Assembly: GCA_036346255.1 (NCBI GenBank)
Contig: CM070633.1
Span: 5,890,001 to 5,954,000 of the forward strand
Origin: Ampelocalamus luodianensis
Taxonomy: Eukaryota > Streptophyta > Magnoliopsida > Poales > Poaceae
DNA length: 64,000 bases
Reading direction: 5' to 3'
Shown here: positions 55,878-64,000 of the stretch, in pieces
Numbering within the stretch: position 1 is the stretch's first letter
How the letters are laid out: every line of letters begins with the position of its first letter
Position numbers and translations under genes: made by a program
Notes under the pieces: generated by a model
Told to the model about the DNA's origin: nothing
Seen by the model: only the letters and a program-made list of their open reading frames with translations
Databases searched by the model: none

Positions 55878-57821
55878 AGTTAGTAGAAAACAAAAAAACA
55901 AATCACAAGTATATGTTCCTATCAACTACTAGGATCTGGAGGCTCAACCAAGTTACTCACACTCAAGCTTATACCCAGTTCTTACAAGTTCTTACCAATG
56001 CAGCAAGGAAGTGGTACAACCGGTGGCTGGTTCGTGATACTCTCACTTGCGATTAGCCCAACGATTACGAGGAACAACACCTGCTGAGTTAGTAGGAAGT
56101 GGAGCTCGGAAGGCTAGTATGTAGCAAAGGAATATCAATTATTCAATTCAGTATGCAAAGTTGAAAACAATTCAAAGTACTAGTCACAAGTGCTGATCCT
56201 AGTCTAAACCAAGCATAGCTAGAGCAACTCGCAAGAAACAACTAGTAGCAACAACGACGGGCTAGCACAAGAACCATCAACGCAAGCGAGCAATGGATGA
56301 AATATGCCCAACTAAACAAGGAAGTAATGTCAATAAAAGAGGCAGCTCTGAATTTCTTCTTCTTCTTCTTCTTCTTCTTCTTCTTCTCTTTCTTTTTTTG
56401 TTTCTTCTCTTTTTTTGTTTCTTTTCCTTTTTTTTCTTCTCTTTCTCTTTTTTTCCTTCTCTTTCTTTCTTTTTTTCTACCTCAGGACACCACTGGGAAC
56501 AAAAAAACATGATTTTTTTCAGGTTTTACTGTAGCAATGGCGCAATGGTGAAAAATCGAGTCTTCTCCTCTTTCTTTCTTTTTTTTGGCTCTTTCCTTTT
56601 TTTTTGTCTCTCTCTCTACTTGTTTTATTTTATGCCTTTAAGAGCTAAGAAGCTACTGAGGATTTGTTTGTTTTCCATGTGAACAACCAGAGGCAAGCTC
56701 TTGGATCCTCAACTTGGCTCAACCACGGGCGGTGACGGCGGCGACTGGTAGAAGCGGCGGCGGCCTGTCCGAAGGCAGCGACGGCGCCTCTCCGAACGGT
56801 GGTGGCGTGGCGGCATAGAGGGAGCGGGGATGTGATGCGGCATCAAGCGGCGTGGCCCGGCGACGTGGCGGTCGGCGGAGCCTGCAGAGGCGGGCGCGGC
56901 GGGCGGCGGATCCTGCGGAGGTGGCCGCGGGACCGGTGGAGCAAGCGGCGTCGGCAGCTCTCCGAAGGGCGTCGGATGAAAGTCGGCGGCGGCCCCAAGC
57001 TTCGACGACGGCCGGTCCCCGAAACGGCGAAAGACGCGAGCGCCTTGCTGCGCGACGGTGGCGGCGGCCCCAAGTTTCGGTGGCGGCGGCGGTTCTCCGA
57101 AGCGGCGACGCCGGATGGAGTCGGCGGCAGCGGCGGCTCCAACACGTTCAAGGCGGGCGGCGGCCGGTGCGAGCAGGGCCAATCGGGTGCGGCTTCAGTG
57201 TCGGTTACTTGAGCTGGTGCTTGCTTGGACGGCGGAGGATGAGGCGGCGCCGGCAGCAGCTTTCCACGAGGCCGGACGATGGAGTCGGCGGCGGCGGCAG
57301 CCCGTCCCCAAGCGGCGATCGGATTTGGGGCGGAGGCACGGAGTCGGCGCCAGCGACCGGGTACGGCAGCGGCGGTGGCGGGGCAAGCCGCGGCGACGGC
57401 GGCTCGGTTGGCTCTGTCTGCTCAACGAAACAGCAGCAGATTGGATCTGCACAGATTTTTTTTGTGTGTATGAATGCGGCTCGGTTGGCTCTCCCTGCTA
57501 CCTTCGATTGCTTCGGTTGATGCGGCGTAGACCTCGACGATTTGATTGCTTGCGGCCGGCAGAACCCTAGTGCCCAAACGACAGCGTGCCCAAGTTGATT
57601 TGCAAGAAAATCTAAACTAGACCAATCTAGACAGGACACCAGCACAAAGACTCGACGATGCAACGACAATTCAACAACGCAAAACTGAAAAGAACAATGT
57701 GAGGTACAAATTGGTTTGGACAATATGATCTAACCCTATTTTTTTGTGTGATTTTTTGTGGCTGTGTACTGGACTGTAGGAAAAAAAATTCTCACTGATG
57801 AACTGTAGCTCTGATACCACC
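55878..57821 (-). other. Long leader of the non-autonomous element
   Basis: Almost 2 kb separate the primer site from gag. It contains a very GC-rich block (56,720-57,560), open in several frames on both strands without known motifs, and a polypyrimidine tract on the plus strand (TTC repeats at 56,356-56,387, then T/C-rich to 56,480; purine-rich in the RNA). The GC-rich block has the look of a captured host gene 5' region, but I cannot name a source. Confidence 0.5.
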
Positions 57822-58565
57822 TGATGAACCCGAAGGTCCGATTATTGGCCCGATCTTTCGATGAGAACGATAAGTTCAGTAGGCGTCTCTCAACTCTCAC
57901 GATCCTGGATACGAACACGCAAGGCTCGAAACCACGCAATCGCTGAACTGATTGACAAGTCGTTATCAACCGTGCACAAATACCCGGATGACCTGACCAC
58001 GAAGGTCGATTCCTGCATACACCGAAGAAGCATGCAAGAAAAAGATAAAGCAATATGAAATTACAAATAGGAATTGAAATATTGAATTGAGTTGGGATTC
58101 TGGAGCGGTATTATGGTTGGTCTAGTCGACACAAGCCAATACACGAAGTTGTAACAAGGCTAACTTTTAACTAAACAAAATCCAAGGAAAACTAAAGTGG
58201 TGCGACCTCCTTATATAGGGGAGGGGGAGCCGCAAATGTCTAAGAGCTATCAATGCGGTACTATTCACAGGGTTACTGTTCATGTGAACAGCACCTGTGA
58301 ACAGTGCACATGAAGGTGGCCAGCCCAAATAGGCCAAGGAGGTGGCCGGTCCAGATAACCTAGAGTGGTGGCTGTCCTTTGGGCCAAATAATTGATACAA
58401 ATACAAGGCCCTCGGCCCAATGTGAGGTGTCGTAGCACCAGGTATAAATGAAGTAAATTCGTCGGCACGTTGGAGTAGCGCTTGACGCAGCCGAATCGAT
58501 GGCAGTCGAATCGCCCGGTTGGAGGTGGAGTAGTGGTCGTATCCGAAGGATTGATGTCCTCATCA
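57822..58565 (-). repeat. 5' LTR of the non-autonomous element
   Basis: 744 bases. On the minus strand the promoter TATATAAGG lies at 58,217-58,209, about 350 bases into the LTR. Upstream of it TGAACAGT/ACTGTTCA motifs cluster at 58,275-58,305. A plausible U3-R-U5 order follows. Confidence 0.9.
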
Positions 58566-59334
58566 TGTTGGCTCCCAAGATCAGCGGGCAACACACACAT
58601 ACCCTTAACAACGTCAATCACAGTTATGCAAAGTTCATACATTGATATATCCAAAAGACATACAACATAGGAGTTAAGTCTACAACTATTACAAAGCGGT
58701 CGACCGACCAAATTCAACTAATAACATTAAGTAGCTGCAGAAGCAAAGTAAATAAACTAAAAGGGTCCAGCAAGGTGTGCCCAAAACCCAAGGCAACAGA
58801 CTGGGAGTTAAAGAATAGCACTATTTGTTAGCGTCGCCGATATCGGTGCTAACGAACTCATCGAGTGTAACGTCATCCTCACCTGAACAAGCAGCAACCG
58901 GGTTAAGTACAAAATGTACTCGCAAGCCTTACACAAAATAAAAATCATATATGCTAGTGGCTATCCAAAGAGAGGCTTTAGTGGCTTAGTTTTGCATAAA
59001 TTGCACAATTTTTCATCCTACACATACTAGTTTTCAATTACCATTTTGTAAACAAATTTTAAATCAAAGTAAGAACAAGTGACATAGATATACATTGATA
59101 TACATATAAAACAAACAATACCAAAGTGACAACCCACTTTGATAAACTAAAATGCATGAATATCCCATTCATGCTAACCAAGTCAAAATTTTAATTATGA
59201 GTCTAACAATAATGACTCCCAAATCCAAGTGGTCGTCCGTAACCGTGGACACGACTATTCGAATAGATTTATCCCTGCAGGGGAGTACTACTTTATTCAC
59301 ATGACTCGACTAGCCCGTAAGCCTATCTTTATTC

Positions 59335-60748
59335 ACAAAGTTTAAATGATGCTTGCCTTGCTGGAATTCCACTTGTTCACTTTCAGTTGTGTAATCGTTA
59401 ACGTCTGGCACTTCGGATTCTATAGAAATAACGATATCAAATAAACACCGAGAAAAGCCGAAAAATTCAAATTTTCTCAAAAATGCATAAAATTTATACA
59501 GTAGTGAGATCATGAATTTAGGTGAAATAATTATTCCAATTGGAGTTCATATGTGAGTTATAGCCTTTGGAAAAATCAGAAATGAGAAAAATACTGAATT
59601 TTCAAGGTTCTATTGCTTCTATCCAAATTTTACTGTATTGTTTAGCAAGAAAGCCCTATTGAGAATGTCGGTCGGGGAAATCGAGATTCAGTATTGTTTA
59701 GCAAGAAAGCCCTATTGAGATGAGTCCCCCTTGTGAGATGAACCCCAAACTTAGTACAAGCTACTGATAGAGCCTGCTAAGCGGGCTCACAAGTTATGTT
59801 GGAGATACTGATATAATGTAAAAAAAGAAAAATAGTGCTCCCATCCACATTATAGAAAATTGTATCGGATCCTACGAACAAATGATCGAACACAAATGTT
59901 CTCACACCACCTGGGACTTAACCCAATAAAACCCTCCCCTTACTTAACTGAATGGTACCCATATCCCGTGTGTGGAAGTATGAGTGTTACTTGAAACTTC
60001 TGTCCTTAATGGTCCGGACAAGACTACCACATACCCGAGTCTCGTGCACGAAGGCACCCACACTACAACCACTTGTCCAGACCCAAATTGACCCAAATCC
60101 TTTTTAATTTTGACCAATATAAACTTAACAACTAGATTCGAAGATCTGGACAAAAAACATAAAAGATAAGAGTGATGTGTTTCCCACGATCGACGAGACA
60201 ACCCCGTCAATCGAACTAACACATACTCTAGACTCGCATGGCTAAGCATACCCATATATAATAGATATATAATAACAACATATAATCTTAAGCATATTTG
60301 CAATGTAAATATCAAGGATGATCAACAAGATTAAGATATCACTATCTAACCCACAAACATATCGATATACTAAAATAACATGCAAGCAATATCATTGCAT
60401 TTCGAAATACTAAATAACAAAAGGTGGGATCAATATGATGCAAAAACAAAGTTTAAATGATGCTTGCCTTGCTGGAATTCCACTTGTTCACTTTCAGTTG
60501 TGTAATCGTTAACGTCTGGCACTTCGGATTCTATAGAAATAACGACATCGAATAAACACCGAGAAAAGCCAAAAAAATTCAAATTTTCTCAAAAATGCAT
60601 GAAATTTATACAGTAGTGAGATCATGAATTTAGGTGAAATAATTATTCCAATTGGAGTTCATATGTGAGTTATAGCCTTTGGAAAAATCAGAAATGAGAA
60701 AAATACTGAATTTTCAAGGTTCTGTTGCTTCTATCCAAATTTTACTGT
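59335..60748. repeat. About 302-base direct repeat flanking an 808-base insert
   Basis: Copies at 59,335-59,636 and 60,445-60,748 start ACAAAGTTTAAATGATGCTT and end CCAAATTTTACTGT, with only a handful of differences. Directly after copy 1 a 28-base motif ATTGTTTAGCAAGAAAGCCC...TTGAGA occurs twice (59,637 and 59,696). The insert continues with LTR-like sequence. Confidence 0.85.
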
Positions 60749-61879
60749 CTTCACAAAAATTTGCAGATCAGTGGTGGATATAATATTTACATGGCATGAA
60801 AGGTAATAAAAAGTTATGTTCAACAAAAATTGAATCATCCTATTTGGAGTTCAACTGAATTTTCTATGAATTTTTGAAGTTAATTCAATTTCTAGTGTAA
60901 AAATAAATCTCTGTCGAATTCAATTTCAATTCTGAAATTTTCTGTAGCAGCGACATGTTCAATCTATTCCAAGTTAAAGTACAATAAAATTGTAAACCAA
61001 CAAAATTGGTTTCACTCAAATTGGATTGAATTAGTTATGACCAAGCTTACCCTTTTAGATCAAATACTAATGGCTAGTTAATATAAGGTTTACTTAACTG
61101 ATCTTTGTATTTAACATTACATTAGCTCACTTCTCTACTTCTAATTACCCTCAATATATCTCAACAGTTCTATTAAGAAAAATGAGTTTATTTAATCATC
61201 ACACTAACTACATTGACAACTATTCACTTGACTGAAAGGAGGGTTCACTGTCTTATTTTGAATAACCAATTTCAATCCTTGTCTTTCAGGTTAGGTTGCT
61301 CCTTTCAATTTAATCTCTAATAGATATTTAATCTAACACAATTTTTCCAATTACTTGAACTTGAAATGTTAGTAACTTACTGTTGTCCCCAAAAGCACTC
61401 TAATTGCCTTCCCTTCTCTGTTCATGCATTCAATTAGAGGAATTTTCTTAGTATGAGTATTTGTTATCTAAATCTTCTTACTACATCATATATTCATTTG
61501 TTAATCAAAGCCTTAAGTGATCTAATAGCTAAAGATAGCACTAAGCACTAAACTTCCTTTTCTGTTCATACACTTCATTAGGAGTTTGCTGTAAAGAGGT
61601 GCTTTAAAACACATTTTCTCACTTGAATCAATTATCCATTTGTTAATTATGTTTAAACATGCATGAAAAATAAAATGCCATGCTTAATATGATTATGCAA
61701 CATGCACAAGTAATATCAAAACACGGTAACGCGATTTAACCCTAAAGATCTTACCATCGCGCGTGCTAGGCGTGCGACTACTATCGGCGTCATCTTCTCG
61801 GTACTCGTCCGCATCCGCCGTAGTCATCATCGATCCCACGTCCGCTTGGCCTCTCATTCACGTTCACATCCACATTCGT

Positions 61880-62560
61880 GTCCCGCCGCATGCACCATGC
61901 CCTCGGCTTTGGCCACGCCGCATGCATGCATGCCTGCCAAGTGCATGCGCGCATGCGCTGCTACATGCATGGCTCCGGTCGCCTCTCCATCGACGTAGTG
62001 TCACCGTCGTTGAGCCCGGCCGCATGCATGCATGACCCGCGTGCATGCATGGCCCGGCTGCATGCAGCGTCACTCAGCCTCGCTTCGGTTGTGCCGCTCA
62101 CCCACTGCCTTTGCCGGCCGCGCTCTCAGCCGGCTCCTCCACGCCGCCGTCTTCACGCCGCTGCAGCACATGCATGCACGCATGCCGCATGGAGCCGCTG
62201 CCTCCGCGCCATGCCATCATGCTAGCCTCAGGCGTGGCCACCTCCACCTCGGGCCACCATCGCATTGCTACCTCTGTCGGCCACGCCCTTGGCCGGCTCC
62301 TCCACATCGCCTTGTGCCACTGTGCATGCATGTCGCTGAGCTGTGGCCGTGCGCCGTGCCGTTGGACAGTGAGCCATGCCGCCTCCAGCAAGCCACCGCG
62401 TAGTGCTGTAGCTCCGTTAGCCGGCTGCCATGCCAAGGAGCCGCCGACATACGCAACACGCCACCTGCTGCGCTCGGCCGTCACACTGCGCCGCACGCCG
62501 AGCTGCAAGCATGCATGCCATGGTGCAAGCTGCTGCCATGCATGCAGCGCCTCCACCGTC
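61880..62560. repeat. Cluster of CATGCATG motifs
   Basis: In a GC-rich stretch the hexamer GCATGC or octamer CATGCATG recurs more than twenty times, including GCATGCATGCATGCCTGCC at 61,920. These alternating purine-pyrimidine words are RY-type elements in seed promoters and also Z-DNA-prone. Here they lie in presumed LTR promoter sequence; function is unknown. Confidence 0.55.
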
Positions 62561-63944
62561 CTTCCCCTTCGTCTTCTCCAAATCACACAATTGTTCATGC
62601 ATACGAAATGTAATTAGATGGATGGAAGGCTTAGGTGATGGGGAAGGTGATGGTATGACATGCATGACTTGATTCTTCAGTTTTGGTGGAGATTTTAAAG
62701 AGAGGAGGGAGAGATGAACTAGTGTAAAGCACATAGGAGAAAAACTAGTAGTGATTGGGAGAAGAAACATGCGTGGAGAGGAGATGCTAGGCACATGGTT
62801 AGGAATAAAGAAATGGGGAGGATGGAGTGGTGGTGCTAGGTTGTGGAGGAAGTGCAGTGAGTGGCTTTGGTTGGGAGTAGAAATAAAAAGAAGTGAGTGG
62901 GGGAGGATGGCTCTAGTTGCTTGCTTGTGGAGTTAGGGAGTGAAAAAGTGGAAATGGCAGGAAGGATGATTCAGCTGGGGCGAAAGGCAGTGGGTTTTCT
63001 AGAATTTGTAAAATGGCTGAAGCAGTTTAGTAAATTTTTTTAGCATAGCTTTCTTTCGAAATCCAAAATTCATGAAAATTTTAGAGGAGGCAAAGGACAC
63101 AGTGAATATTATTGTGTAAAATTTCTAGGGTTTTTCATGTACTATATTTTTCTCTATAATTATTTTAAGTTTCAGTTTTTGTTGGTTGTGTTCTGTTAGG
63201 AGGAGATAAATAGTAGTGCAATTCTTGCTGCTTTTCTCTAACTCGCCCAAACGACCTCACATGCATGAACCAATTGCTAAAATGGAACATTCTCGAGACA
63301 ACGATTGCAACGGTATAACATGCGTTGCACGATTTTTGGTTTTTTGTTGTGATTGCGAGGAGAGAAGTTGGGGAAAAGAATGAACACGTAGGTTTTGTAT
63401 CTTCTACTTCTTTTCTCCTTTCGCGAATTCGCTCAAACTGCCTTTCATGCAAAAACGAATTATAGAAATGGGTTGGTCATGTGATGACGATCGCGGTGGT
63501 ATGACATGCATGGCTTGGTTTTAAGTTTTTGGATGAGATTTGAAGTAGAGAAGTGAAAGGAGTTAGCAGGGAAGGAAAAAGGGAGATGACAGGAAAAGAA
63601 GGGATACTCAAGCGTCTTGCCCGCGGTCGGTCAAACTGAAAAAGATCGACGATACTAATGCGTGCATGATGACATGATTTTTGAAATGCATGCAAAAATA
63701 AGAAATCAAACTAATTAAATTTAAATGCAGTCTTTCAAACCATTCGATTTAATATTTATTATTATTACTTGATGTGAGAAAATTGCAAAACATGCTTTAA
63801 TTAATTCCTTAATTTATATTTAGAATAATTATGCTAAGTTTAGATTTTTAATTATCAATTTTAATTTGTTTTATTTACCTATTAGGTTTGTGTTTTAAAT
63901 TCAAATTCAAAAATTGAACAAATAAATTAAATAGGGAACAAAAT

Positions 63945-64000
63945 ACACAACAACAACAACAAAGCCTTTGATCCCAAATAAGTTGGGGTAGGCTAGAAAT
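63945..64000 (-). mobile_element. 3' tail of an RTE-type LINE, running out of the window
   Basis: CACAACAACAACAACAAAG followed by CCTTTGATCCCAAATAAGTT and GGGGTAGGCTAG. Read on the minus strand this is the conserved 3' end of grass RTE LINEs, ending in a (TTG)n tail. The body lies beyond the right edge. Confidence 0.65.

Larger units (their letters stand above)
53079..58565 (-). mobile_element. Non-autonomous gypsy-like LTR element with gag and one unknown ORF
   Basis: Bounded by two very similar LTRs (53,079-53,821 and 57,822-58,565; both start TGATGAACCCG and end CCTCATCA on the plus strand) and the target duplication TGTTG (53,074-53,078 and 58,566-58,570). The primer site is the complement of AGCTCTGATACCA (57,807-57,819), so the element reads leftward. 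It encodes Gag (55,877-54,775) and, after one stop in the same frame, a second long ORF (54,774-53,947). No protease, RT, RNase H or integrase is present, so mobility would need a helper element. Confidence 0.92.
58571..63944 (-). repeat. Rearranged Tekay-like LTR sequence in reverse
   Basis: Reverse-complemented, the segment near 59,220-59,270 carries the block TCTATTCGAATAG...CGTGTCC...GG shared with the Tekay LTR at 29,025. The region near 60,220 resembles the LTR part near 28,400 (TTGCTTAGCCATGC-type block). The GC-rich, CATGCATG-studded part at 61,740-62,600 occupies the place of that LTR's GC-rich promoter region. No coding frame is real. Length exceeds one normal LTR because of an internal duplication (59,335-60,748). 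The right end is cut by a LINE tail at 63,945, and the left end received the non-autonomous element. Confidence 0.6.

Noticed and set aside
56354..56480. Polyphenylalanine/leucine membrane-like ORF
   Set aside because: It is a translation of a TTC/T-rich microsatellite, not a protein.
56709..57723. ORFs of up to 222 codons in the leader of the non-autonomous element
   Set aside because: Open on both strands, low-complexity R/G/A/P composition, no conserved motif; treated as non-coding GC-rich leader.
61763..62617. ORFs up to 190 codons with repeated HACMH-like words
   Set aside because: The residues simply translate CATGCATG repeats; open in several frames on both strands.
1..64000. CRISPR arrays, rRNA, tRNA genes, riboswitches or operons
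   Set aside because: None seen. The only tRNA-related sequences are short primer-binding sites of LTR elements, and the genome is a plant nuclear genome.

Overview
The window is nuclear DNA of a flowering plant, almost certainly a grass, and probably a panicoid (low confidence on the last point). Evidence: one intact spliced gene for cytosolic Cu/Zn superoxide dismutase with typical plant introns, fragments of other plant genes (clathrin-assembly ANTH protein, SPT16, a NETWORKED/KIP1-like protein, a short-chain dehydrogenase), and a dense pile of LTR retrotransposons and hAT elements of types abundant in grasses. There are no prokaryotic operons. Nearly all open frames are pieces of decayed transposable elements.

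Layout. 1-0.6 kb: end of an Ac-like hAT element. 1.06-6.5 kb: a badly decayed Ty1/copia gag-pol followed by its LTR, a primer site and more leader. 6.5-8.3 kb: a spliced hAT-family (DUF659) transposase pseudogene. 9.2-9.7 kb: C-terminal piece of a NETWORKED 3-like gene. 10.1-38.0 kb: a nest whose outer layer is a second copia element, cut into three pieces. Its protease region holds a Tat-lineage Ty3/gypsy element (11,377-22,206; TSD GTACT), with two RNase H domains and a spliced gene on the opposite strand. Its integrase region holds a hAT element (23,326-37,534; TSD GCTACTAT), whose transposase is in turn split by a Tekay-type chromovirus (26,460-36,587). The copia remnant stops at a reverse-oriented Tekay-like LTR.

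38.0-41.7 kb: LTR ends, a truncated second Tat copy and the endonuclease part of an RTE-type LINE. 42.1-43.7 kb: a Pack-MULE-like element carrying spliced ANTH exons fused to unidentified GC-rich sequence, followed by an SPT16 fragment. 44.4-46.2 kb: an LTR-like block in reverse. 46.9-49.6 kb: the Cu/Zn SOD gene, the only apparently functional host gene here. 49.8-52.7 kb: two short-chain dehydrogenase fragments on either side of a reverse LTR-element remnant. 53,079-58,565: an LTR element on the minus strand with near-identical LTRs and TSD TGTTG, encoding only Gag plus an unrecognised second ORF, so it is non-autonomous. 58.6-63.9 kb: a long rearranged Tekay-type LTR in reverse, ending at the 3' tail of another RTE-type LINE.

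The elements do not form a working pathway. Their value is as a layered record of insertion order, and for three features: the antisense spliced gene of the Tat element, the gag-plus-ORF2 element, and the transduplicated gene fragments. Every family assignment was made by reading motifs, without database searches.
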